A DNA stretch of 64,000 nucleotides, taken from assembly GCA_951799425.1 (NCBI GenBank), contig OX637406.1:25228390-25292389 (forward strand), in the 5' to 3' direction. This stretch comes from Ilex aquifolium. Its lineage: Eukaryota; Streptophyta; Magnoliopsida; Aquifoliales; Aquifoliaceae. Within the stretch, counting starts at the first letter, position 1; every line of letters starts with the position of its first letter. The notes under the pieces are model-generated. The model did not search any database, had not been told where the DNA came from, and worked only from the letters and a program-made list of their open reading frames with translations. Shown one piece after another: positions 34,627 to 45,400 of this stretch. Made by a program: the position numbers and the translations under genes.

Positions 34627-35187
34627 TTATTTTTTCATACACGAATTTTCAAATGAACTCTGAGTTAACAACTCAACACAATTTATTTCATGCAATTCTT
34701 CTTTTTCTCCGAGTTGTTTTGCAATGTTAAAAATATTTAATTCCAAATTCGTGTTTCCAAATGAAAGTTTCAATACTCCATTCCTACAATTAATTAATGC
34801 ATTTGATGTAGCTAGGAATGGTTGACCCAAAATAACATGTATGTATGTAGACGCATGAAAAATTGGTTGTGTATCTAAAACAATAAAATCTATTGGGAAA
34901 TAGAATTGATCAACTTGGACAAGAACATCTTCTACAATTCCTCGTGGAGTTTTTACATATCGGTCTGCTAATTGCAGTGTAACGTTGGTAGGTTTCAACT
35001 CACCCAACCCTAATTGTGTATACACTGAATATGGCATTAAATTAACACTAGCTCCAAGATCAAGCAGAGCTTGTTCAATTCGAAAATTTCCAATGATACA
35101 TGAAACTGTAGGACTTCCAATATCTTTGTATTTAAGAAGAATGTTATGCTGTATTATAACACTAACTTGTTCACTTAGAAAATTCAT
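34627..35187 (-). pseudogene. Aspartic protease region of D
   Basis: 186 residues. The catalytic region LLDLGASVNLMPYSVYTQLG is followed by VTLQLADRYVKTPRGIVEDV and the flap/dimer region VILGQPFLATSNALINC, a standard Athila protease. Upstream (toward 35200) element sequence stops without gag. Confidence 0.85.
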
Positions 35188-35200
35188 TAGGATTTTATGA

Positions 35201-35877
35201 TTAGCTTATTAATGATTTAAATCTAATCGAAATCCTTTTTGTTTTGGAGGTTGCTTTCACACACTATGTACTTGAATTTATCAAATTGAACAAAATTTAA
35301 TCACGTGTGTGTGAAAATTGAATCCAAGTGAGTAAACATTGCACTAGGATGCATGAAATTGATTTTTATATTCTTAAATATGTCATAGAGTAATTTATTG
35401 AGCTGATGAATTTTGGATGGAGCTATTAAAATACAAATTTTCATATTGATGATGATTTTTATTGTTTAAATTTAAAAATTGCATTTACTTTTGATCCAAA
35501 TTCATCCATGTATTGCACTAAATTGCATTTAGGCTTTATTTACGTCATGTATGCATGTTGAGAATTGATTAGAGAAGGGTCGAAGTGGACTGGAATACAA
35601 AAAGCAGAAGTGCTCTGTTTCAGACCTCGCTCGAGCGGCCAAAGACCTCGCTCAAGCAGTCTGCATTGGTATTCGGCACTGCTTGTTTAAAAGACTAGAT
35701 TTTGACGGGAGTTACTCATTTCTACCACTTACAAGCTAGAACCCACTCATTTTCTACCTTAACCAAAGCATTTCCAAGTGATTTAACTTCCTATAGAATG
35801 AGATTTAGTGTTGTTTGAGTTTAGATCTGAGTTCATCATACACATTCACACTATTTCACTAATTCATTTTGGAAGAA
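35201..35877 (+). other. AT-rich non-coding stretch of E
   Basis: No ORF. It contains GCTCGAGC (35628-35635) and the related CTCAAGCAG (35653-35661), echoed by CGCTCAAGCAG and GATCGAGCAG in the E LTR (48597, 48680). This links the stretch to E. Confidence 0.4.
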
Positions 35878-36811
35878 TGCCACCACGAGCTGAGAAAAAG
35901 GCGAGGGTATAGGCTTTGGGTAGTAGAGCTCACTTTCAGACGCTATAGTACTGAGAGTTGTATAGGAGACAATTTTCATCACAAATTGTGCTTTTGGATT
36001 GAGGGGTCAATCACGTTGGGGTGAGTAATACTTCTGACCCTTCATTATTTGACTCGAGAGGGTGGACTGAGCTATTTTCGGCCCCTGTGCCTGCAAATGT
36101 GGACATTTTCAAAGAGTTCTACACACATATTCGTCACACTACAGAGAATAGTGAGCACTTCACGACATATATTCGAGGTGTGTTATTTCAGTTTTCCACT
36201 GACCTTATTGCCACCACCTTACGTCTTCCCTGGGTAGCACAAGATCCTTATCACTTTAAACATGATAGTTTTATACCTACCATGTCATCAATTGCCTCAG
36301 TGTTGTACAATGTTCCTTACCCCAATGGTTGGAACTTCTACTGTGGTACCACAAGGACTTGACAAAGGGACTATAGGTTCAAAAATCTGATTGTCAACTG
36401 CAACATTGACCCGAACACTCATGTTTTCAAATTTCCCACACCATGAGCCTATCTTTTACATGCGATTGGTACGATTTTGGAGATAGATCTACCATGTGTG
36501 ATTTTTTGAGTCATTCGGAGAGCATTTGAGGGGAGGATTATTGATACTCTGCCATTTGGGTCACTAATCAACCCCATTTATTTAGACAAAGGTGTTAGGG
36601 CTTTAGAGTCTGATTAGTTCATGAAACCAAAGAGACCTCTACAAAGAAGTCTCTAAGATAGAGCAAGATATAGGCTAGATATACGTTTGACCCTATGGAG
36701 GTTGATGCAGTAGGCGACGAAATTCAGGTTGAGCTCTATGCTCCTTCTACTACTACTGAGAATGGTACATCGAGTCACACACCACTGTCAAGGCAGGCAC
36801 GAGGCCATATC
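35878..36811 (+). pseudogene. Env-like ORF of E, first segment
   Basis: The probable start is ATG 35878 (MPPRAEKKARV). The clearest coding stretch is 36021-36362 with IFKEFYTHIRHTTENSEHFT, then YIRGVLFQFSTDLIATTLRL. This matches the conserved core of SIRE env-like / plant transposon proteins (FY...VRG...I) and parallels the D ORF. Weak similarity continues to 36811, where H is inserted (TSD ATATC 36807-36811). Fossil. Confidence 0.6.
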
Positions 36812-37417
36812 TGTAACACCCCAAAACACACCCTGGACGGCATTACATTCTAAAATCATTCATATCATGAGAGCACTAGTATTATTCCTTAAGAAACGAG
36901 ACTCCATTTTTCATCCACAAATATTTACAAAGTGATCCAAAAGAATAAGCCCAAATTATGGCTATTACATCTCAAAAGTTAATTAAAGTAGCACAACGGA
37001 ATAAAAAAAGAAACTAGACTACACAATGTTCCCAAAAGAATGTCCTAGTCTAGTACAAAAGGAAAGGAGGTCGCTCTATGCGTCAACCTCGGGATCCACA
37101 CTCCCGTCAAGTGGGGTCTCCCAAGTAGCGGGCTCCTCGACCCTTACGTCCTCCTCCAGCGGGTAATCTGAAAAATGTTAGCGGTAGGGGGTGAGCACGA
37201 AGCTCTGTAGAAAAATTCTCTCAAACCCATACAAGGTTTAGAAAAGCATTTAAAACGGCCGGTCTCATTTCACAAATAGCATATGTAATCTTTGAAGTAA
37301 AACAAGGACATTTTACAACGGATCTCAAGTTTATGTAAAAACATTACTTAAATGAATAAACGAGCACCACATACAAAATAATCACCATTAATTGCCATAA
37401 AAAATCCCCAACAATTC

Positions 37418-37600
37418 TTTCGGTAGGTGGCATACTTAGTAGTAACCTCCACCCCCTTTAAATCTCATTTGATTCTTTCAGTAGGTGGCATACATTGGGG
37501 TAACCTCCACCCCCTTTTAGGTCATCTCTGATTCTTTCGGTAGGTGGCATACTTTAGGGTAACCTCCACCCCCTTTTAGGTCATCATTGATTCTCAAGCA
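37418..37600. repeat. ~60-bp minisatellite in the H LTR
   Basis: Three to four units contain ATTCTTTCGGTAGGTGGCAT followed by a CCTCCACCCCC stretch. The counterpart in the right LTR is 43090-43260. Confidence 0.85.
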
Positions 37601-38055
37601 TCCTTACCAGGAACCTCTTGAGAATGGGTGAGCATCCTTACAAGGAACCTCCCACCAATCACTACATTGCTTCCCAAGCATCCTTACAAGGAACCTCTTG
37701 GGAAGGGGTGAGCATCCTTACAAGGAGCCTCCCACCAATCACTTCATTGCTTCCCAAGCATCCTTACAAGGAACCTCTTGGGAAGGGGTGAGCATCCTTA
37801 CAAGGAACCTCCCACAAATCACTACATTGCTTCCCAAGCATCCTTACAAGGAACCTCTTGGGAAGGGGTGAGCATCCTTACAAGGAACCTCCCACCAATC
37901 ACTTCATTGCTTCCCAAGCATCCTTACAAGGAACCTCTTGGGAAGGGGTGAGCATCCTTACAAGGAACCTCCCACCAATCACTACATTGCTTCTCAAGCA
38001 TCCTTACAAGGAACCTCTTGGGAAGGGGTGAGCATCCTTACAAGGAGCCTCTCAC
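37600..38055. repeat. 80-bp minisatellite in the H LTR
   Basis: Five full units plus a diverged first one have exact 80-bp spacing (the GCTTCCCAAGCA ends at 37680, 37760, 37840, 37920, 38000). Each unit holds AGCATCCTTACAAGGAACCT twice, with the dyad TCCTTACAAGGA and flanking CCCAAG/CTTGGG. Alternate units read CACTACATTG and CACTTCATTG. The counterpart in the right LTR is 43265-43735. Confidence 0.95.
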
Positions 38056-38623
38056 TCATGTGCATCACAACCAACCCAACCAAGCATAAAATTCCAATAT
38101 TTATCTCCATTTACAATCATCTATCCAAAATCCCCAAAATATATCATGTAACAATTCCACACCCAACAAAGAAAATACATGAGATCACAATAACATCATT
38201 TTTCTACCCAACACGAAGCACTAAGGTTTTGAAAATCCATAATAAAGAAAGCATTTAAGAAGGAAATACATCACTCTCCAAAAATGAGGGTTTTAAAACT
38301 AGAGAAAAGATTTCATGGGTATTAAACCCTAACTTTGTTCAAAACATGTAATCTTTGCCAAAAAGCCTAAGAGAGGATGATTCCATAGCATATATATACC
38401 ATTGATAGCCAAAACATACATATATAAATACCCTAACCTCAATGTAGGAGAGTGAGAGAAAACCCCTACTTTCTTCTTCCTTAGTGTTCTTGAAAAACTT
38501 GAAGTTTTGATCTTCTTCAAGGTGCAATTCCTCCTTTGATCTTGTGTTTTCCCCTTCTTTCCTCCTCTCTAAGTCTTCCTAGGGTTAGAAATGTTGAAAT
38601 GAGGCAAAGAGAGGCGTCCTTAT

Positions 38624-38836
38624 GTATTTATAGTGGAAGAAATGGCCTCATGTGCGCGATTCTGAAGTTCAGAATTCGTAACTCACGTTCGAACGTCATT
38701 GACGTTCGAACGGTCGTTGCTCCCAGTACTTTTGTTTTTCCATCAGAGAAGAGTACTAAAACGCACTTACGTTCGAACGTCGATTCACGTTTGAACGTCG
38801 ATTCACGTTCGAATGTCGAGTCACGTTCGAACGGAA
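38624..38836 (-). promoter_or_regulatory. Core promoter and CGTTCGAACG cluster of the H LTR
   Basis: A TATA box TATAAATAC (38624-38633, minus) lies downstream of four perfect ACGTTCGAACG-type palindromes and two one-base variants (38685-38836). The 15-bp odd palindrome TTCTGAAGTTCAGAA (38660-38674) lies between. The right LTR has the same cluster at 46180-46335. Confidence 0.6.
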
Positions 38837-39380
38837 TTCCTATTTTTGCTGAAACTTACAGTGAAGTTTTGGCCTATTTAGAGATTGATTTGGAAAATTT
38901 TCATGAGATACACTTTTGTAGCCCTAGATGTCTACTATCTACTGTAAACATTTTAGATCCATTGGAGATCACAATAAAAAGTTATGGCAAAAATACTAGG
39001 CAGTGTCCCAACTCCTTTTTATCCAAATTCTCTCTAAGTGTGTTTTTACTTCGGAATACTTCCTAGCTTCCAATACACTCCATATTACCTCTCCCAATGT
39101 TTTTCGACCTTCCGGATTCAATGGAGAACTTATTTCGACCTAAAAATATTTAGAAACTTCCATAATCCCTCTTCTCAAGTTTATACACCTTCGAAACTTA
39201 AACTTTCCAATTCATTCCTAAGCCAACCAAATCCATCCCAAACCTCTCCAACACATATTTCTACACATATCCACATTTTTACAACAATTATTTAATATAT
39301 ATCTATATACATATATAAAATAAAATGCGGGGTGTTACAATCCACCCCCCTTAAAGAAAGTTTCGTCCTCGAAACTTACC

Positions 39381-39866
39381 TCAAGTAGCGAACAAATATG
39401 GATACTTCTCCCGCATTTCTCGCTCCGGTTCCCATGTAGCTTCCTCCACTCCATGGTGTTGCCACAACACCTTCACTAGTCGGATGACTTTGTTACGGAG
39501 CACCTTCTCTTTGGCGTCGAGAATCTTCACCGGTTGTTCTTCATAGGTTGCTCCATCTTGAATTTCAATATCTTCCAAGTCTACGACCGGCGTTGCATCC
39601 GATTGACACTTTCTCAACATCGACACGTGGAACACGACATGTAGCCCAGACAACTGGGCTGGTAACCGCAACTGATACGCCGCTTTGCCCACAACCTTGA
39701 TCACTTCAAATGGCCTGGTATATCTTGGTGCTAACTTTTCTTTCTTGCCGAATCTGAACACTCCCTTTTTAGGCGACCCAAATCCACATACATTTCTCCA
39801 ACGAAATAATTTAAGAAAAATTAACATAATATCATCGAAAATACCATTTTTATTGGTCAATACCAA
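39381..39866 (-). pseudogene. H integrase C-terminus and chromodomain
   Basis: About 160 residues: the integrase C-terminal GPY/F-type region (KLAPRYTRPFEVIKVVGKAA, YQLRLPAQLSGLHVVFHVSM), then a chromodomain-like end (VLWQHHGVEEATWEPEREMR). This order is typical of Tekay/Del chromoviruses, whose chromodomain directs integration to heterochromatin. The catalytic core is not seen upstream, where a tandem repeat occurs. Fossil. Confidence 0.85.
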
Positions 39867-39879
39867 TCGTTAGAATTTT

Positions 39880-40660
39880 GAATTAAGGAACAAATAAATA
39901 ATCAAGCTTTGGAATCAAGAACAAAGTAACAATCGAGTCTTGGAGTCAATAACAGATGCATATCAAGCTTTGTAACCAAGAACTAAAGAGTATCAAGTTT
40001 TGAACTCAAGGACAAGGAGAAATCAAGTATTGAAATCAAGAGTAATTGAATGTCAAGTCTTGAAATCAAGAACCAATGAATATCAAGTATTGAATATCAA
40101 GAATAAATGAATCACAAGGGTTAGAATCAATGACAAATGAATATTAAATTTTGGCTATCAAGAACCAATGGATCATCAAGCCTGGGGAAATTAAAAACAA
40201 AGGAACAACCAAGTCTTGAAATCAAGAACCAAAGGATGTCAAGTATTGAATATCAAGAATACATGAATTACAATAGTTAGAATCAATCAAATGAATATCA
40301 AATTTGGCTATCAAGAGCAAATGAATATTAAGCTTGGAAATCAAGAATAAAGGCGTATCAAGCTTGAAAGTCATGAACAAAGGAGAAATTAAGATTTAAC
40401 GGAACAATCATGTATGAAAATCAATAACAAATGACTATCAAGGTGTGAAATCAAGAACAAAGGATTATGAAGCTTAGAAATCAAGACCAAAAGAACACTC
40501 AAGTCTTGGAACCAAGAATAAAGAATATCAAGTATTGAATATTGAGAATAATTGAATCACAAGGGTTATAGTCACTACCAAGTGCATATCAAATTTAGAT
40601 ATCAAGAACAAATGAATATTAAGCTTGGAAATCAAGAACAAAGGAGAAATCAAGAGAAAA
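39880..40660. repeat. ~30-bp tandem repeat block in H
   Basis: About 25 degenerate units of the type ATCAAGTCTTGAAATCAAGA plus ACAAATGAAT, 29-32 bp each, fill the space where RT, RNase H and the integrase core would lie in a full chromovirus. Many units hold the dyad TCTTGAAATCAAGA. Confidence 0.8.
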
Positions 40661-40735
40661 ACACATTTCCCTTGAAAACTAGGGTTGGGTAGCAAGCAAG
40701 GCGATTTAAGGGTTACCCAACCATCACATTATTTT

Positions 40736-42283
40736 TCACATGGCATTAATTTCAAGAATAGCAAGAATCAAGGATTGAATAGCACACATATAACATTTAG
40801 AGTCAAAGAAATACATATAAGTAAATCTACTGGTAACTGAAATGTAATCCGCTAGCACGTAACCCTTACAGACCAGCCTGGTATCCCCCTGTTCTCCCGT
40901 AGGCAACTCAACATATAAAGCATGTTCTAGCTCCTCGGAACCCAATCCCAATTCCACAGCATCCGCAGTACGTATAAAAGAATGAGTCGCATAGGAATCC
41001 AATAAAATTCGGGCCCAAGAATGGTAGAGAAGAACAATACCTTCCACAACGGCGTTGGAGGCATCTTCCTCCGGTTGAGTCAAAGCAAAAACCCTTCCTT
41101 GATTGGCGCCGCCGGGGGCATGAGCTTGTAACGGTCTCTGTGGTGGTAATGGCTGTCGTAGCGGTGGCCTGTTTGCATTCACTCGCCCAGTTGCTTGGTT
41201 GGTCTTGGTATAAAGCAATGAACAATTATCTATGAAGTGCCCAACACCTCCACAGGCAAAACATCGGCGTGCATCTGTGCCTATTCTCTCTGCATGCAAA
41301 GCATTGGCGCGGGTTAGTGCTTGTTCTAGTCTGAGTCACTTCATCTCCTCGAGCTTTCAGAAGTCTCTGTTCCCCTGCCTGGTCTGGACTTCGGTATGGT
41401 GCTGCTCGCTGCACTCCACTGGTGCTAGGGTCTGTCCTGATCGGACCTCCTCTCGCGAAGCTCTATCGCCGCTGACTGTCCTCTATATCTCTCTCCACAA
41501 GTGTAGCTCTGTCGACAATATCTCCATACTCCCGGATCTTGAGAGCCACCAGCTTCTCCTGGATAGCAGGCCTCAAGCCCTGCTCAAAGCGTTTGGCCCG
41601 GCTGGCCTCAGTAGATATAAACTTTGTAGCATAACGGGATAGATCATCGAAACTCCTCTCATACTCGGTCACCGTCATGCTGCCCTATCGGAGAGCAAGG
41701 AAATCGGCCTTCATTCGGTCTCTTACCGATTCCGGAAAGTACTTGTCTTGGAAAATTTGGTCAAATTCCTCCCAAGTGAGTGCATCTGTGGTCCTCCTTC
41801 TTTTCACTGAGTCCCACCAATGGTCGGCCTCCCCCTCGAATAGATAAGTCGCCAAGCCGACCCGAAGATCCTCGGCTATCCCCATGCCATCACATATCTT
41901 CTTCACTTGGCGGATCCATTTATCCGCATCCAAGGGGTTAGAGCTCCCTTGAAAAGTAGGCGGGCGTTGTCTCAGAAACTCTCGGAGAACTACCATTCTC
42001 CTATTCTCCTCTCCGTTGCCCGGTACTTGGGCTAGTGGATGAGCCCCACCATTAGGGTTGTTCCCATTCTGGTGTTGTACCAGAGTGGTGAGCTCCCTCA
42101 AACACTGATAGATGTCATTAATTGCATCGGGAGGTGGTGGCGGTGGTGGCGGTGGTGGGTTTGTTTGACCTCCACGACCACGACCACGTCCACGTTCACG
42201 TACACTTCCACGTTCACATACACGTCCACGTTCACGTCCACGTCCTCATTCACGTCCACGTCTTCGTCCTCGTTCACCGTCCA
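40736..42283 (-). pseudogene. H gag and start of protease
   Basis: The N-terminus near 42283 is Arg/Gly/Glu-rich (MDGERGRRRGRE). The gag core lies at 42101-41685 (FLRQRPPTFQGSSNPLDADK, FEGEADHWWDSVKRRRTTD, then FDQIFQDKYFPESVRDRMK). 41678-41463 holds the distal core (MTVTEYERSFDDLSRYATKF). A CCHC zinc knuckle (CFACGGVGHFIDNC) lies near 41255, and a protease start (SWARILLDSYATHSFIRTA) near 41000. This is classic Tekay-type gag. Fossil with several breaks. Confidence 0.85.
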
Positions 42284-42285
42284 TT
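42140..42285 (-). repeat. Short-period repeat encoding the basic gag N-terminus
   Basis: GGTGGTGGC triplet repeats (42133-42160), then about 18 degenerate copies of the hexamer CGTCCA/CGTTCA. On the minus strand these encode an Arg/Gly/Glu-rich tail. Confidence 0.8.
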
Positions 42286-42468
42286 TTGCACATCAATATA
42301 CAACTTAGTTCATTGATATACAAGACATAAACTAAAGTGATATGTAGGATGTCTTGATTTAAACACAAGACATATACAAAATTTAACTTAACAATTTCCT
42401 TCACCCTAAACCTACATCTCTTAATGGTGATCCATAACCTACAGCTCCCATGTAAGACCTAAAGCCTA

Positions 42469-42481
42469 GGCTCTGATACCA
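42469..42481 (-). other. Primer-binding site of H (initiator tRNA-Met)
   Basis: The minus strand reads TGGTATCAGAGCC, the common plant retrotransposon PBS complementary to initiator tRNA-Met, 4 bp from the LTR edge at 42486. Confidence 0.95.
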
Positions 42482-42485
42482 ACTT

Positions 42486-45400
42486 TGTAACACCCCAAAA
42501 CACACCCTAGACGACATTACATTCTAAAATCATTCATATCATGAGAGCACTAGTATTATTCCTTAAGAAACGAGACTCCATTTTTCATCCACAAATATTT
42601 ACAAAGTGATTCAAAAGAATAAGCCCAAATTATGGCTATTACATCTCAAAAGTTAATTAAAGTAACACAACGGAATATAAAAAACAAACTAGACTACACA
42701 ATGTTCCCAAAAGAATGTCCTAGTCTAGTATAAAAGGAAAGGAGGTCGCTATATGCGTCCACCTCGGGATCCACACTCCCGTCAAGTGGGGTCTCCCAAG
42801 TAGCGGGCTCCTCGACCCTTACGTCCTCCTCCAGTGGGTAATCTGAAAAATGTTAGCGGTAGGGGGTGAGCACGAAGCTCTGTAGAAAAATTCTCTCAAA
42901 CCCATACAAGGTTTAGAAAAGCATTTAAAACGGCCGGTCTCATTTCACAAATAGGATATGTAATCTTTGAAGTAAAACAAGGACATTTTACAACGGATCT
43001 CAAGTTTATGTAACAACATTACTTAAATGAATAAACGAGCACCACATACAAAATAATCACCATTAATTGCCATAAACAATCCCGAACAATTCTTTCGGTA
43101 GGTGGCATACTTAGTAGTAACCTCCACCCCCTTTAAATCTCCTTTGATTCTTTCGGTAGGTGGCATACTTTAGGGTAACCTTCACCCACTTTTAGGTCAT
43201 CTCTGATTCTTTCGGTAGGTGGCATACTTTAGGGTAACCTCCACCCCCTTTTAGGTCATCTTTGACTCTCAAGCATCCTTACCAGGAACCTCTTGAGAAT
43301 GGGTGAGCATCCTTTCAAGGAACCTCCCACCAATCACTACATTGCTTCCCAAGCATCCTTACAAGGAACCTCTTGGGAAGGGGTGAGCATCCTTACAAGG
43401 AACCTCCCACCAATCACTTCATTGCTTCCCAAGCATCCTTACAAGGAACCTCTTGGGAAGGGGTGAGCATCCTTACAAGGAACCTCCCACAAATCACTAC
43501 ATTGCTTCCCAAGCATCCTTACAAGGAACCTCTTGGGAAGGGGTGAGCATCCTTACAAGGAACCTCCCACCAATCACTTCATTGCTTCCCAAGCATCCTT
43601 ACAAGGAACCTCTTGGGAAGGGGTGAGCATCCTTACAAGGAAACTCCCACCAATCACTACATTGCTTCCCAAGCATCCTTACAAGGAACCTCTTGGGAAG
43701 GGGTGAGCATCCTTACAAGGAACCTCTCACTCATGTGCATCACAACCAACCCAACCAAGCATAAAATTCCAATATTTATCTCCATTTACAATCATCTATC
43801 CAAAATCCCCAAAATATATCATGTAACAATTCCACACCCAACAAAGAAAATACATGAGATCACAATAACATCATTTTTCTACCCAACACGAAGCACTAAG
43901 GTTTTGAAAATCCATAATAAAGAAAGCATTTAAGAAGGAAATACATCACTCTCCAAAAATGAGGGTTTTAAAACTAGAGAAAAGATTTCATGGGTATTAA
44001 ACCCTAACTTTGTTCAAAACATGTAATCTTTGCCAAAAATCCTAAGAAAGGATGATTCCATAGCATATATATACCATTGATAGCCAAAACATACATATAT
44101 AAATACCCTAACCTCAATGTAAGAGAGTGAGAGAAAACCCCTACTTTCTTCTTCCTTAGTGTTCTTGAAAAACTTGAAGTTTTGATCTTCTTCAAGGTGC
44201 AATTCCTCCTTTGATCTTGTGTTTTCCCCTTCTTTCCTCCTCTCTAAGTCTTCCTAGGGTTAGAAATGTTGAAATGAGGCAAAGAGAGGCGTCCTTATGT
44301 ATTTATAGTGGAAGAAATGGCCTCATGTGTGATTGATTGGAAATGCGGTGTTGTATCCTAACCTCTAAACATCATCCCTAAATGTGTGTATGGCTTATAG
44401 GAATGGGTGAGTGTCACTCTCACTCGGAATGATGCAAAAGATTAGGCAACAATGGAATGGTGATAGAAATGAATGGAATGAACAAAATGTTATGAAATGG
44501 AATGCGTGTGTGGTGAACAAAAGTGCTCCCCAATCGAAAGGAGTCTTTTGTGGTCGTGTGTTTTACTTGGAAAATATTCCAAGGTCGTCTCCTCAGGGAA
44601 GGAAAGGGAGTTGTGTAAAAGTGATTTTGGTGAACAAAAGAGAAAAATGTAAAATCTTTGTTTGAGTTTTGTGGTTGTGATTGAAAATGAAAATGCAATA
44701 AAACAAGTGTTGGCTAATCCAAAGAGATCATTCTAATGGGAATTCCAACTCAACTCGAAATCTTCTTCCAATGGTGCATAGGTGAACGATTTATTCGGGG
44801 GAAGCTAGGGACAAGATTAGTGAGTATCTAAGCATAAACCGTGACTAGGCCTATGGAATATCAAAGGCTCACTAACTCGTCCACTCTCAACCCCGTCAAA
44901 CCGAACCACCGTACACCGAGAGGAGGAAGGAGAAGAGTTGAAATGGAATCCCCAAGAGAAGGTCTCCCTTGGATTACCCAACTTAAATCTAACTACTCAT
45001 TCATAAAAGAAATCCAAGCATAATGTAAATAGACAAGTAAAGGAAAAGAAGATTAAAACTTAACTAGATGCAAGAAATCTTAAAGTAAGAAGAAGAAAAT
45101 ACAATACCCAATTTAAAGCATGAAAATGAAGAACTTGAAAGCATAACAATGGTGAAATGTAAAGTGCAAGGCTAAACTTGAAATGTACTTCTAATAAATG
45201 GCATTAAAGACAGTAAAGGAAGCTTACAATATCCTTACAAGAGGTTACAAGAGAAATGGATGGAAGAACATGTAAAAATCACAACTTTACTATTCATCTT
45301 CTTCCTCACTAAAACTACTCTAAGCTTAGGTAGCCAACAACTTTTACATTGTGTGTTGAATGTTGAATATATTGAGTGTGGAGACTTGTCAAAACGTCCA

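Larger units (their letters stand above)
13550..35200 (-). mobile_element. Element D: Athila-lineage Ty3/gypsy retrotransposon, 3' portion
   Basis: In minus-strand order: protease (35187-34627), RT (34554-33676), RNase H (about 33580-32850), integrase (32654-31587), a 134-residue ORF (31346-30942), an env-like ORF (30423-29875), a long 3' non-coding region (29874-27614) and a 3' LTR (27613-26643 plus 14248-13550). No gag or 5' LTR is seen; recognisable sequence stops near 35200. The LTR is split by element B. Motifs VTLQLADR, FMDDFSVYG and ILGQPFLATSNALI place it in Athila. Several breaks; older than B and F. Confidence 0.85.
36812..39339 (-). repeat. 3' LTR of H
   Basis: 2528 bp, TGTAACACCCC ... 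GGGGTGTTACA. The partner 42486-46837 is 2529 bp once the nested solo LTR and its TSD are excluded. It carries ~60-bp and 80-bp minisatellites, a TATA box (38624-38633, minus) and a palindrome cluster (38685-38836). Confidence 0.95.

Noticed and set aside
35628-35661. GCTCGAGC cluster in E as another U3 palindrome array
   Set aside because: It is outside the LTR and only one perfect copy exists; the LTR copies are imperfect. Mentioned only as a link between E segments.
37600-38055. Regularly spaced repeats resembling a CRISPR array
   Set aside because: Units are contiguous 80-bp tandem repeats without unique spacers, lie in a plant LTR, and are duplicated in the partner LTR.
42122-42316. Plus-strand ORF with a long His-Val repeat
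   Set aside because: It is the antisense shadow of the hexamer repeat encoding the Arg-rich N-terminus of H gag.
42469-42481. tRNA-Met-like sequence
   Set aside because: Only the 13-nt primer-binding complement is present; there is no cloverleaf. The same applies to the tRNA-Asp-like sites at 1918 and 23458.
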